DNA of 64,000 bases from VRUE01 sp963844395. Lineage in GTDB: Bacteria > Actinomycetota > Thermoleophilia > Solirubrobacterales > 70-9. Positions 33,007 through 41,306 of the stretch are shown here, piece after piece. Every line of letters begins with the position of its first letter. Positions within the stretch are counted from its first letter, which is position 1. The stretch is taken from assembly GCA_963844395.1 (NCBI GenBank), contig CAWJNX010000001.1, forward strand, positions 868,001-932,000. The letters run 5' to 3'. The notes beneath the pieces are model-generated. The model had not been told where the DNA came from. It saw only the letters and a program-made list of their open reading frames with translations, and searched no databases. The position numbers and the translations under genes are program-made.

Positions 33007-33798
33007 CTACCTTCCCTTCCACTGCGGCTCGCGCTTCTCGAAGAAGGCGCTGACGCCCTCGACTATGTCCTCGGTCGAGAAGGTGAGCGAGAGCTGCGAG
33101 CGCAGGTACTCGAGTGCGTCGTTGACCGCCATGTCCTGCTGGCGGTACATCGCGTCGTGGCCGAGCCGCATCAGTACCGGGCTCTTGGAGGCCAGCTTGC
33201 CGGCCCACTCGGCGACCGCGGCGTCGAACTCGGCGGCCGGGACGACCTTGTTGGCAAGCCCGTACTCGACCGCTTCCTCGGCACTCAGCCGCTCGCCTAG
33301 CAGCATCATCTCGTTGACCTTCTTGCGCGGGACGTTGCGGTAGATGATCGCCATGATCATGTAGGGGAAGGCGCCGACGTTGATCTCCGGCGTGCCGAAG
33401 GTGGCGCCCTCTTTCGCGATCAGCAGGTCGCAGGAGAGGGCAAGGCCCATTCCCCCCGCCAGCACGTGCCCGTTGGCTGCGCAGAGCGACGGCTTACCGA
33501 GCCGCGGCATCAGCCGGAAGAACTCCAGGAAGAGGTCGGTGGCGAAGTGTTTGGCGACAAGCGGCGCGTCGACTGCGAAGCCGCCGAGGTCGGCGCCCGC
33601 GCAGAACGCCTTGTCGCCGGCGCCGGTGAGGACGACTGCGCGCGCCTCCTCGTCGTCACGCGCCGTCTTCATCGCATCGACCAGCTCGGTCAGCATCTGC
33701 CCCGAGAGCATGTTGCGCTTCTCCGGGTTGTTCAGGGTCACCGTGGCGACTCCATCGGCGACCTCGTACTTGACGACTTCGTAGCTGTCCGCGTTCAT
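33007..33798 (-). CDS. Enoyl-CoA hydratase/isomerase family protein
   Basis: 263 residues. Crotonase motifs: VATVTLNNPEKRNMLSGQML, AFCAGADLGGF for the first oxyanion-hole loop, and CAANGHVLAGGMGLALSCDL for the second, followed by FGTPEINVGAFPYMIMAIIY. It probably hydrates a 2-enoyl-CoA. First gene of the minus-strand catabolic operon and divergent from the acyl-CoA dehydrogenase genes, across a 125-bp promoter gap. Confidence 0.9.
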   Translation of the reverse strand: MNADSYEVVKYEVADGVATVTLNNPEKRNMLSGQMLTELVDAMKTARDDEEARAVVLTGAGDKAFCAGADLGGFAVDAPLVAKHFATDLFLEFFRLMPRLGKPSLCAANGHVLAGGMGLALSCDLLIAKEGATFGTPEINVGAFPYMIMAIIYRNVPRKKVNEMMLLGERLSAEEAVEYGLANKVVPAAEFDAAVAEWAGKLASKSPVLMRLGHDAMYRQQDMAVNDALEYLRSQLSLTFSTEDIVEGVSAFFEKREPQWKGR

Positions 33799-33923
33799 CG
33801 GCGTCGGCGCTCCATGGCCGGGACCATAGCCGACTCTGTCGAAAGTAGGAAGTGCTACTGTCCACCGGTACTTGGCGGTCAGAACCGCCCCGCGCAGCGA
33901 CCCAGCGACCCGAGGAGAGACCC

Positions 33924-35141
33924 ATGGCGACCGCGACGACCAACGGCTCGAAAGTCATCAAGCCCGACCACGAGTCGGGCGGCAAGCACTTCATCTTCAG
34001 CCAGGAGCACGAAGACCTGCGCGAGTCGATCCAGGCCTGGGTCAAGAAAGAGCTGTGGCCCCACCGCAACGAGTGGGAGGACACCTACTGGCCGACCGAG
34101 AAGATGAAGCGAGCCGGCGAGCTGGGCTTCCTCGGCCTCTGCTTCCCCGAGGAGTACGGCGGCCAGGGCGGCGACTACTACTACTCGCTGGTCCGCGCCG
34201 AGTGCATGAGCTACTCCGGCTCCGGCGGGACCAACATGGGCTTCGCCGTGCAGAGCGACATGGTCCTGCCGCCGATCCACCTGCTTGGCAGCGAGGAGCA
34301 GAAACAGCGCTACCTGGTGCCCGGGATCAAGGGCGAGAAGGTCGGCTGCCTCGGGATCACCGAGCCCGGCGCCGGTTCTGACGTCGCCGGCATCCGCACC
34401 ACGGCGATCCGCGACGGCGACGAGTACGTGATCAACGGCTCCAAGACCTTCATCACCAACGGCCCCCGCGCCGACTTCATTGTCCTCGTCGCCAAGACCG
34501 ATCCCGAGGAGCGGCATGCCGGCATCACCCTCTTCGTCATCGACCTGCGCGACGAGAACGGCGAGAAGGTGCCGGGCTTCAGCGTCTCCGCCGAGCTGGA
34601 GAAGATGGGCATGCACGCCTCCGACACCGGCGAGCTGGCCTTCGAAGACGTCCGCGTCCCGGCCGACTCGGTGCTGGGCGAGGTCGGCAAAGGCTTCTAC
34701 CACATCGCCTGGGAGCTCCAGGGCGAGCGTCTCGTCGCAGCCGCCGGATCCCACGCCGGCTGCGAGCGGATGATCGAGAAGACCCTCGAGTACGCGAAGG
34801 AACGGGAAGCCTTCGGCCGTCCGATCGGCAAGTTCCAGGCGATCCGCCACAAGTTCGCCGAGATGGCGACCAAGACCGAGGCGGCGAAGCAGTTCACCTA
34901 CGCGACCGCCTGGCGCTTCGCCAACGGCGAGTACCCCGTGCGCGAGATCACGATGGCCAAGCTCTTCGCCTCGCGGGTCGGCTGCGAGGTCGCCGACGAG
35001 TGCATCCAGATCCTCGGCGGCTACGGCTACATGAAGGAGTACGAGATCGAGCGCGCCTACCGCGACGTTCGCCTCAACCGGATCGGCGCCGGCACCGACG
35101 AGGTCATGCTCGACGTGATCGGCCGCAGCTACGGGCTGTAG
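33924..35141 (+). CDS. Acyl-CoA dehydrogenase (1)
   Basis: 405 residues from ATG 33924 with a strong GAGGAGAG ribosome-binding site. Family signatures: FLGLCFPEEYGGQGGDYYYS, CLGITEPGAGSDVAGIRTTA, FGRPIGKFQAIRHKFAEMAT, and a C-terminal QILGGYGYMKEYEIERAYRD. The catalytic Glu position of many family members is not certain from sequence alone. It oxidises an acyl-CoA using FAD. Divergent from the enoyl-CoA hydratase operon and followed by an NTF2-like gene and a paralogue. Confidence 0.93.
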   Translation: MATATTNGSKVIKPDHESGGKHFIFSQEHEDLRESIQAWVKKELWPHRNEWEDTYWPTEKMKRAGELGFLGLCFPEEYGGQGGDYYYSLVRAECMSYSGSGGTNMGFAVQSDMVLPPIHLLGSEEQKQRYLVPGIKGEKVGCLGITEPGAGSDVAGIRTTAIRDGDEYVINGSKTFITNGPRADFIVLVAKTDPEERHAGITLFVIDLRDENGEKVPGFSVSAELEKMGMHASDTGELAFEDVRVPADSVLGEVGKGFYHIAWELQGERLVAAAGSHAGCERMIEKTLEYAKEREAFGRPIGKFQAIRHKFAEMATKTEAAKQFTYATAWRFANGEYPVREITMAKLFASRVGCEVADECIQILGGYGYMKEYEIERAYRDVRLNRIGAGTDEVMLDVIGRSYGL

Positions 35142-35163
35142 GAAAGGGTCGAGTCCGTCCCCC

Positions 35164-35652
35164 GTGTCGCACGTGGACCACATCCGCTCCTACTACGCGG
35201 CGCTGAACACGGGCGATGCCGAGGCAGTCGCCTCTCACTTCACCGAGGACGCGGTCCATTACTACACGCGGCTCGGGCCGCACGATGGCGCCGAGACGAT
35301 CGGCAGCTATGCCGCCCTGGCTGTGGAGAGCATCGACGGGCAGTGGTACGTCGAGAACGCGATCGAGCAGGGCGACCAGGTCACCATCGAGTGGACGATG
35401 ACCTGGCGCCATCCAGAGAGCGGCGAGCGACGGCTCGACCGTGGCACCGAGTGGTTCCTCATCCGCGACGGCAAGATCGCCGAGGTGCGCGCCTACCACC
35501 ACGGCGGCAAGAAGAACCCGCAGGGTGACCTGCTGGGCTTCGACCACAAGGGGCGCGGCTACACGATGCTCGAGAAATGGAAGGCGCCGACCGGCCGCAC
35601 TCGCAGCGGCGCGGGTGACGGTGCAGAGAACGTGCGAGGGGTCGAGGCTTGA
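35164..35652 (+). CDS. NTF2-like (SnoaL) family protein
   Basis: 162 residues from GTG 35164. The cone-shaped NTF2 fold is suggested by HVDHIRSYYAALNTGDAEAV, ASHFTEDAVHYYTRLGPHDG and EWFLIRDGKIAEVRAYHH. Such proteins bind small hydrophobic ligands or act as isomerases/hydratases. Located between two acyl-CoA dehydrogenase genes, with a 4-nt overlap to the second, so it likely belongs to the same pathway. Substrate unknown. Confidence 0.75.
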   Translation: MSHVDHIRSYYAALNTGDAEAVASHFTEDAVHYYTRLGPHDGAETIGSYAALAVESIDGQWYVENAIEQGDQVTIEWTMTWRHPESGERRLDRGTEWFLIRDGKIAEVRAYHHGGKKNPQGDLLGFDHKGRGYTMLEKWKAPTGRTRSGAGDGAENVRGVEA

Positions 35653-36827
35653 CGGTCGTCAAGGACAGTGGGCAGCGCGCCACCCTGCCGCCCTTCAACG
35701 AGGAGCACGAGGAGCTTCGCGAGACGGTGAGCCGCTTCGTCGCCAGGGAGATCGCGCCCAACGTCAACGAGTGGGAGGCGGCGCGCGAATTCCCCCGCGA
35801 GCTGTATGGGCGCTGCGCCGAGGTCGGCTTCCTGGGCCTCAAGTTCCCCGAGGAGTACGGCGGCCAGGGCGGCACCCACCTGCACGACGCGGTATGGGTC
35901 GAGGAGCTGGCCCGCTCGGGCGGCTCGGGCGGCGTCGCCGCCGGCCTCAATGCCCACACCTCGATCGCGCTGCCGCCGATCTTCAACTTCGGCACCGAGG
36001 AGCAGAGGCAGCGCTGGCTGGTGCCCGGGATCGCCGGCGAGAAGATCGGCGCGCTGGGGATCACCGAGCCGGGCGCCGGCTCCGACGTCGCCGGCATCTC
36101 CACCTTCGCCAAGCGGGTCGACGGCGGCTACGTCGTCAACGGCTCGAAGACCTTCATCACCAACGGCGTCCGCGCCGACTTCCTCGTCTGCGCCTGCAAG
36201 ACGACCCAGGAGGGCAGCCACCACGGCATCTCCTTCCTCGTCCTCGAGCGCGAGATGCCCGGCTACGAGGTGGCGCAGAAGCTGGAGAAGATGGGCTGGC
36301 ACTCCTCCGACACGGGGGAGCTCGCTTTCACCGATGTAGAGGTCCCGGCCGAGAACTTGCTCGGGGTGGAGAACGAGGGCTTCAAGCAGATCATGGCCAA
36401 CTTCGCCTGGGAGCGGCTGCTGATGGCGATCGGCGCGGTCGGCGCGATGCAGCGCCTGATCGAGATCAGCGTCTCCTACGCCCTCGACCGCGAAGCCTTC
36501 GGCCGCCCGATCGGCAAGTTCCAGGCGATCCGCCACCAGGTGGCGGAGATGGCGACCAAGGCCGAGGCCGCCCGCGCCCTCACCTACAACTCCCTGCGCC
36601 TCTTTCACGAGGGTCACGACTGCATCCGCGAGGTCACGATGGCCAAGCTCGTAACCCAGCGCGCCGTCCTGGAGATAGCCGACCAATCCCTACAGATCCA
36701 CGGCGGCTACGGCTACATGCGTGAGTACGGCATAGAGCGAGCCGTCCGCGACGCCCGCCTAGGCCCAATAGGCGGCGGCACCGACGAGATCATGAAGGAG
36801 ATCCTCGGCAAGCAGATGGGGTTGTAG
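35649..36827 (+). CDS. Acyl-CoA dehydrogenase (2), target gene of the integrative element
   Basis: 392 residues from TTG 35649 (TTGA overlap with the previous stop). ALGITEPGAGSDVAGISTFA, FGRPIGKFQAIRHQVAEMAT and QIHGGYGYMREYGIERAVRD mark the family. The last 12 codons (EIMKEILGKQMGL end) and the bases after the stop form attL of a 5.5-kb insertion; the same 46 bp recur at 42258-42303. The coding sequence itself is complete, so the insertion preserves the gene. Confidence 0.93.
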   Translation: MTVVKDSGQRATLPPFNEEHEELRETVSRFVAREIAPNVNEWEAAREFPRELYGRCAEVGFLGLKFPEEYGGQGGTHLHDAVWVEELARSGGSGGVAAGLNAHTSIALPPIFNFGTEEQRQRWLVPGIAGEKIGALGITEPGAGSDVAGISTFAKRVDGGYVVNGSKTFITNGVRADFLVCACKTTQEGSHHGISFLVLEREMPGYEVAQKLEKMGWHSSDTGELAFTDVEVPAENLLGVENEGFKQIMANFAWERLLMAIGAVGAMQRLIEISVSYALDREAFGRPIGKFQAIRHQVAEMATKAEAARALTYNSLRLFHEGHDCIREVTMAKLVTQRAVLEIADQSLQIHGGYGYMREYGIERAVRDARLGPIGGGTDEIMKEILGKQMGL

Positions 36828-36835
36828 GGATTAGC
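36790..36835 (+). repeat. attL (46-bp direct repeat)
   Basis: Identical to 42258-42303. It covers the last 12 codons and stop of the acyl-CoA dehydrogenase plus 8 bases, and, on the other strand, codons of the integrase C-terminus. Confidence 0.88.
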
Positions 36836-36876
36836 AGGGGTTTCCTGCGAATCCTCCGCCTCGTCTGAGGCAGGCG

Positions 36877-36895
36877 GACACGATTCGGACACATC
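36877..36895 (+). repeat. Candidate arm-type integrase site, left copy
   Basis: GACACGATTCGGACACATC matches GACACAATCCGGACACATC at 42124-42142 in 17 of 19 positions, same orientation. The copies stand 42 bp inside attL and 116 bp inside attR, as accessory integrase-binding sites flanking an att core would. Confidence 0.45.
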
Positions 36896-38006
36896 GCGCC
36901 GCGCCTGCTCGATCTGATCCTCGGCAGACACGCGCTCGGCGATGTCGAACTCATCGAAGACGTGTGCGTAGACGTCGAGCGTCATGGTCGGCGAGTGCCC
37001 GGCCTGCCGCGCGACCTCGACCACGCTGCGGCCTTCGTGGATCAGGAGCGAAACGAAGCTGTGGCGCAGGTCGTACGGGCGAGCCCCCTCCAAGCCGACG
37101 GCGCGACAGGCGGGTGCCCAGGCGTCACGGTGCCAGGTCTGCCAGGCCGGGTCGTTCCAGACGCCGCCTGAGCCGTTCGGGAACAGGAGCGCGCCATCGT
37201 CGGCCTGGTCAAGCGAGCGCCGCCACCCGGATAGGTCGTCGGCCAGCGGGGCCAGCAGGCGAACCGTCCGCGCCTGACCGGTCTTGGTCGTCTTGACGCC
37301 GCCCTGGCCGTCAGCGGCCTTCTCGACCAACAGCGTCCGCTCGCGCACATCGCCCCAGCGCAGCGCAAGCGCCTCCTGGGGGCGCAGCCCGGCGTAGGCG
37401 AGCAATCCGGACCAGCGCCGCATCCCGAGCGCCGTGCTTGCGCCTCTTGGCGGCGACAGCGCGCAGCTGCTCCACGGTAAGCGGCGACAGCGGTCGCACC
37501 TCTCGCTGCCTTCGGACCTTCGGCTTCTGCACTGCCTTGACCGGGTTGTGGCCGATCCGCCGCCACTCGACCGCTCGCCGCAGCACGCCCTGGAGAAGCG
37601 CAAGCGCCCGGTAGATGGTCGGCTGCCCCACCCCATCGGCTTCCAGCTCGGCCCGGAAGCGCTCGACAACCTCCGGCGTGATCGCGCTGAGGCGCATCGA
37701 GCCGAGCCGCGGCAAGACGTGTCGATCCCAAAGGCCCGCGTAGCTGCGAAGAGTGCGCGCCGCAAGGTTGGGAACCGCGTAGAGCTTCCACCACTCCTGC
37801 GCGAAGTCGGTGAGCGTTTCCCGCCCGCCCGTAAGCAAGTCCAGGTCACCGGTGCGCTTGCGCCGCACGACCTCGGCATCGAAGGCATCCGCGTCGCGCT
37901 TGCGGCCGACCACTTTCGAGCGAGCCCGCCCCTGCTCGTCGCGCCAGCGCACCCGCCAAACGGCCCCGCCCTTCCGCTCAACCCGTTCGACGCTCATCCA
38001 CCCCGC

Positions 38007-38291
38007 CTAGCCTTCCGCGCTCTCATCGAGCAGGACGCGCAGGCTGCCCTGCGCCCCAGCGGTTCGACCCCGAGATCGCCGAGGTGTTGACGGATCTGCT
38101 CCCCGCGTTTCCTCGGCGATCCACCGCTCCAGCTCTGCCGGATGCACGCGAAGCCGATGACAGAGTCGCGCCGCCCGCAGCTCTCCCCGAGCAATCGCCC
38201 GGTAGACCGCCCGACGCGAAAGCCCGCAAGCGCGGGCAACGTCCTCCGGCGACAACATGGGCTCGATCTCGATGTGGTTCTCGTCGCGCAT
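38007..38291 (-). CDS. xis: Excisionase/AlpA-like helix-turn-helix protein
   Basis: 94 residues from ATG 38291. PMLSPEDVARACGLSRRAVY followed by RAIARGELRAARLCHRLRVH and PAELERWIAEE is the MerR_17/excisionase-type winged helix. The stop is 9 bp from the integrase start, so xis-int are co-transcribed. It would steer the integrase toward excision. A far longer ORF in the same frame (to 39269) has no family signal and overlaps real genes. Confidence 0.82.
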   Translation of the reverse strand: MRDENHIEIEPMLSPEDVARACGLSRRAVYRAIARGELRAARLCHRLRVHPAELERWIAEETRGADPSTPRRSRGRTAGAQGSLRVLLDESAEG

Positions 38292-38647
38292 TTCCTCTGC
38301 ACCCCACCTGTCCATTGAGAGCGCCAAATGCATCGGCTCGGACACGAAATCGACCGACCGCCAGCGAGATCGCCGCGCGGCCATACAGGCGGCCGCCGCA
38401 CGGCGAAGCCGTGCCAAAATCGGCCGCCAGCCGTCCGGCGAAAAAGAGCCGCCCCAGGCGTCAAACCGGAGGGTTCCCAGTGTGTCGTGCTGTTGAGTGC
38501 GGGTTACAGGGACGCTTTGAGAGGTCCACGGCAGGCTCTCGGGTGCCTTGGTCGAGTCTTGCTCTGATGCTTTTCTGGTTTGAACTTGGGCTGGGCGATC
38601 TGGATTGCTTCTGCTTGGTTGCTGCTGATGGTTTCTGGCATCGCCTC
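38292..38647. other. Gene-free interval upstream of xis
   Basis: About 355 bp with lower GC in its middle part (around 38500-38640). No ORF with family signal or ribosome-binding site is visible on either strand. It probably contains the xis-int promoter and the 3' end of the preceding XRE transcript. Confidence 0.5.
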
Positions 38648-38929
38648 TCATTGCCTCGCCTCGGGCCGAGGCGGGAGCGTGAACGCTCCGGCCTGAGTGC
38701 TGCCGGCCTTCCAGACGATCCCGTCCAGCAGATCGCAAGGCGAGACTTCCAGGGCACCGGCGAGTTTGATCAGCGTGTCGATTCGGGGCACGCGAGTTCC
38801 CCGCTCCAGCAAGCTGATCTCCGTGCGATGGAGAGAGGCGCGGATGCCAAGCTCCTCCTGGCTGAGACTGGCTCGTTCTCGCGTATGGACGAGATTTGCA
38901 GCGAAACGTCGAGCCACCTCCATGGTCAT
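38648..38929 (-). CDS. XRE family regulator (element-borne)
   Basis: 93 residues from ATG 38929, preceded by GGAGAG. The helix-turn-helix NLVHTRERASLSQEELGIRA followed by SLHRTEISLLERGTRVPRID is clear; the C-terminus is Pro/Arg-rich. The start overlaps the stop of the upstream winged-helix gene (ATGA). A perfect CGCCTCGG-G-CCGAGGCG hairpin (38657-38673) covers the last codons and may terminate transcription. Likely the repressor of the integration genes. Confidence 0.8.
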   Translation of the reverse strand: MTMEVARRFAANLVHTRERASLSQEELGIRASLHRTEISLLERGTRVPRIDTLIKLAGALEVSPCDLLDGIVWKAGSTQAGAFTLPPRPEARQ

Positions 38930-39222
38930 TTGTCTCTCCACAGCCGCTCGAAATAGACCGCGGAGCGCGTCGGCATGACGAGGACTCCATTACTGCGCAG
39001 AAGGCCGACGGCCGTGAGGTCCCGCACGGCACGGGCGAGCGCATCGCCTTCCGCGAAGTCCTCGGGGTCCTCACAGACCTCGGCGGCAAGCTCGGGGAAC
39101 GTGAGGTGGATCGGATGCAGCGAGAGGACGTGCCGTAGAACGGCGCGCTCGGTCCGTTCGTCTTCTTGGGCTGGGGTAAGCGGATCGCCTGAGCCGCGAT
39201 CCGTAGGCTGGGAACAGGACAT
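38926..39222 (-). CDS. Small winged-helix protein
   Basis: 98 residues. ERAVLRHVLSLHPIHLTFPE, then LAAEVCEDPEDFAEGDALAR, then AVRDLTAVGLLRSNGVLVMP, reads as a winged helix with the wing at GLLRSNGVLVMPT. Not a family I can name. Operon with the downstream XRE gene (4-nt overlap), and divergent to the second XRE gene across about 250 bp containing an imperfect CCCGTCGTG/CACGGCGGG repeat that may be an operator. Confidence 0.65.
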   Translation of the reverse strand: MSCSQPTDRGSGDPLTPAQEDERTERAVLRHVLSLHPIHLTFPELAAEVCEDPEDFAEGDALARAVRDLTAVGLLRSNGVLVMPTRSAVYFERLWRDK

Positions 39223-39476
39223 GGGAGCTGAACCCCCTGCGTCTCAGGCGGCCCGTCGTGTTTGCGCACGGCGGGTCGCCGCTTCTTGGAGCCGGCAGGT
39301 CGATACCGTTCCCGCTGCGGCCGGCCTGGTGAGAGCTATGCCGGTCGCCACGGGGCCGGTGTTCACGCACGCGGCCCCACTTATGTCCCGCAGAGCCTAG
39401 CAAAGCCTGCGTACATGTTTGTAGAGCGATGTATGCAGCAGCCTTTAGCGCTGACGCTTCTGAGAACGTGCAGCCG

Positions 39477-39713
39477 ATGCGCCGCTCAGAGCGACCTCAA
39501 CCTGCCCTTGGCGAGGCCGTTCGCCAGCTTCGTGAGAAGCGCGGCGCAACCCAGGAGGCCATCGCCCGCGACGCCGGCATCACGACCGCCACCCTCTCCC
39601 TGATCGAGCGCGGCCAGGCCAACCCGACCTGGGACACCATGAAGAAGATCGCCGCCTCTCTCGGCTCCTCCATGGGAGAGCTAGGCAAGCTCACTGATGG
39701 CCTCGAGAACTGA
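39477..39713 (+). CDS. XRE family single-domain regulator
   Basis: 78 residues from ATG 39477 (open to 39429). GEAVRQLREKRGATQEAIAR followed by DAGITTATLSLIERGQANPT and KKIAASLGSSMGELGKL is a textbook Cro/C1 domain with little else. A clearly homologous copy (about 80% identical DNA by eye) lies just outside attR at 42306. It faces the cargo operon, and a 7-bp inverted repeat before that operon could be its operator. Confidence 0.82.
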   Translation: MRRSERPQPALGEAVRQLREKRGATQEAIARDAGITTATLSLIERGQANPTWDTMKKIAASLGSSMGELGKLTDGLEN

Positions 39714-39762
39714 GCGGACCGCTGGTGGGAGTACGAGCGGGTAGGCCAGATTTGGGAAAGGA

Positions 39763-39784
39763 GGCGGAATCATTTGGTTCCGCC
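39763..39784. promoter_or_regulatory. Inverted repeat before the winged-helix/HEPN operon
   Basis: GGCGGAA and TTCCGCC separated by 8 nt, 33 bp upstream of the 39817 start codon. It may be an operator for a neighbouring XRE protein or a terminator of the XRE gene. Confidence 0.4.
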
Positions 39785-39816
39785 GCGACATCGGTCAAGA
39801 TACGTATGGGATTTCG

Positions 39817-40314
39817 ATGGATGAGAAAACTTTCAAAGAACTAGCCGGCCGCTTGAAAAAGGCGAGCGTTGTGATCGAGAAGCTCGACCCGGTTATCCGA
39901 GAGGACGCGTGGAAGATGTTGCGCCCATTTGTCAGACCCGACGCGAAGGATTCAGGGTCGATCCGCTCGGAGAACGGAGGCGCTGGCGGCGAAGGACCTC
40001 CGCCGCCGGATTCGAGCGAGGACGACTTGATCGAGAAGTTCGAGAGCGAGAAAGAGGCGGAGAACCTTTATCTGACCCTCGCCATTCTCTACAAGCGTCA
40101 TGGAAAGGGGCCATTCTCTCTGGACGTGATCCGCGCCGCAGGGACGTCACTCAATCTTTCGCTGCCTGAGCGGCCCGACACGACCCTAAGGAACAGCACG
40201 AGAAAAGTCGTGCGTAAACAGGGGAACGGCTACAAGGTTCAGCCTGGTGGCGAAAAGTGGCTCAAAGAGAAATATGGAGTCGCTAAGGGCAAGCAGCCTA
40301 TCTCGGATGACTAG
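39817..40314 (+). CDS. Winged-helix protein, first gene of HEPN cargo operon
   Basis: 165 residues. The N-terminus (MDEKTFKELAGRLKKASVVI) is a charged helix, the middle (about 45-70) a Gly/Pro-rich linker. The C-terminal part (ENLYLTLAILYKRHGKGPFS, DVIRAAGTSLNLSLP, KVVRKQGNGYKVQPGGEKWL) looks like a winged helix that parallels, segment for segment, the N-terminal domain of the next protein. GC is lower than flanking genes. The stop TAG shares a base with the next GTG start. No family recognised; probable partner, sensor or neutraliser of the HEPN protein. Confidence 0.6.
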   Translation: MDEKTFKELAGRLKKASVVIEKLDPVIREDAWKMLRPFVRPDAKDSGSIRSENGGAGGEGPPPPDSSEDDLIEKFESEKEAENLYLTLAILYKRHGKGPFSLDVIRAAGTSLNLSLPERPDTTLRNSTRKVVRKQGNGYKVQPGGEKWLKEKYGVAKGKQPISDD

Positions 40315-41048
40315 TGACGCTTGCGGAGTTCTTGCATCCGACGCGGCGTAGCTCGAAGCGAGAGCAGATTCTTGCCACGCTCTTTTACTTCAAACATCAT
40401 GCTGGCCGAGATGACGCGACTGTCCGCGAAATTCGAGAGGGCTTGGTCCAAGCGAATATCCCTCGCTCTCGCAAAGCAAACTTGAGCGACGCCTTGGCTG
40501 GTGCAATCCCGCTTGTAGACAAATTGGGCGGTGGGCATTGGCGGATCACCAAAAGCGGTGAAGATCATGTCCGCGAGGAGCTGGCCCTTCCGGACGAACT
40601 GCCGCAAGTTCAAGAGGACGTAAGCACGCTGCTGCATTTGTCCCGCTCACTCGCCGACGAAACGGTGCAAGAGTATGTAGATGAGGCAATTAAATGCCTT
40701 CAGGCCGGAGCCAGACGTGCTGCCGTCGTATTCCTATGGAGCGGCGCGGTTCATGAGATGCGTGAGCGCGTATGGAACAACGGCAAGCGACAGATTGAGG
40801 AAGCCCTTCAGCAGCGGAATCCGAAGGCTCGATTCCGACGGAAGGACGACTTTTCAGTCGTGAAGGACAGCGCCCTCATTGAGCTCACCGGCGATTTTTC
40901 GATTTTCGACAAGTCGCAGAGGAAGCGATTGGCTGAGGGTCTCGACCTCCGAAACGATTGTGGGCATCCGGTGAAGTATCGGCCTCGTGAGAAGAAGGTA
41001 TCGAGCTTCATCGAGGACGTTCTGCAGGTGGTGTTTGACGCAACCTGA
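40314..41048 (+). CDS. HEPN-domain protein (putative RNase) with N-terminal winged helix
   Basis: 244 residues from GTG 40314. Residues 15-90 (REQILATLFYFKHHAGRDDA, NIPRSRKANLSDALAGAIPL, KLGGGHWRITKSGEDHVREE) resemble the winged helix of the upstream protein. Residues 118-244 form a helical domain with ALKAGA-like AIKCLQAGARRAAVVFLWSG and the Rx4H motif R213-N-D-C-G-H218 in DLRNDCGHPVKYRP, the HEPN RNase signature. HEPN proteins are RNA-cutting effectors in toxin-antitoxin and anti-phage systems. Assignment rests on the motif and helix pattern; activity is inferred. Confidence 0.65.
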   Translation: MTLAEFLHPTRRSSKREQILATLFYFKHHAGRDDATVREIREGLVQANIPRSRKANLSDALAGAIPLVDKLGGGHWRITKSGEDHVREELALPDELPQVQEDVSTLLHLSRSLADETVQEYVDEAIKCLQAGARRAAVVFLWSGAVHEMRERVWNNGKRQIEEALQQRNPKARFRRKDDFSVVKDSALIELTGDFSIFDKSQRKRLAEGLDLRNDCGHPVKYRPREKKVSSFIEDVLQVVFDAT

Positions 41049-41077
41049 GGGAACTTGCTTGACAGAGAAACGAGGCG

Positions 41078-41099
41078 GGGCCGGCGTTTAGCCGGACCC
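41078..41099. terminator. Hairpin between convergent HEPN gene and 56-residue gene
   Basis: GGGCCGGC (41078-41085) pairs with GCCGGaCCC (41091-41099), with loop GTTTA. It overlaps the stop of the minus-strand small gene. Likely a bidirectional terminator; no U-tract. Confidence 0.5.
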
Positions 41100-41258
41100 G
41101 TTGGTCCTCTGGCCGAGCCTCGTGACGTCGCTCGCCTGGCCCTCGCGGAGACGACGCTTAACGCGCTTGGCGTACTCCTCCGGGGAAATCTCCTCCCGGA
41201 GCAGGCGGAGATACTCCTCGGAGGGGCCGGTGGGTACTGCGCCGCCGTTCGTTGCCAT
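41088..41258 (-). CDS. 56-residue charged protein
   Basis: ATG 41258 with GAAGGA upstream. MATNGGAVPTGPSEEYLRLL, then REEISPEEYAKRVKRRLREG, is a single amphipathic, charged helix region. Similar short YLRLLRxEISPEEY proteins occur in actinobacterial mobile elements, but no function is known to me. It lies between convergent HEPN and GAF genes within the element. Confidence 0.6.
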   Translation of the reverse strand: MATNGGAVPTGPSEEYLRLLREEISPEEYAKRVKRRLREGQASDVTRLGQRTNGSG

Positions 41259-41306
41259 TGTCCTTCGCCTTTCCGTTCCTGGTCTCGCCATAAGGACCTC
41301 CAGAGT

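Larger units (their letters stand above)
36713..37997 (-). pseudogene. Tyrosine recombinase/integrase, frameshifted
   Basis: Two overlapping frames make one integrase. The N-terminal part from 37997 (MSVERVERKGGAVWRVRWRD, a SAM-like core-binding domain with TDFAQEWWKLYAVPNLAART) runs to about 37408. The catalytic domain continues in another frame (LLAYAGLRPQEALALRWGDV, ARPYDLRHSFVSLLIHEGRS, VARQAGHSPTMTLDVYAHVF, giving Arg, Arg, His and the Tyr nucleophile; box II has Tyr for the usual His). One extra base near 37408 explains the shift. The C-terminal codons read through attL into antisense of the target gene, stopping at 36713, so the tail differs between integrated and circular forms. Confidence 0.85.

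Noticed and set aside
38007..39269. 420-codon ORF on the minus strand spanning xis and upstream DNA
   Set aside because: Only the last 94 codons match an excisionase; the rest is low-complexity and overlaps two better-supported genes.
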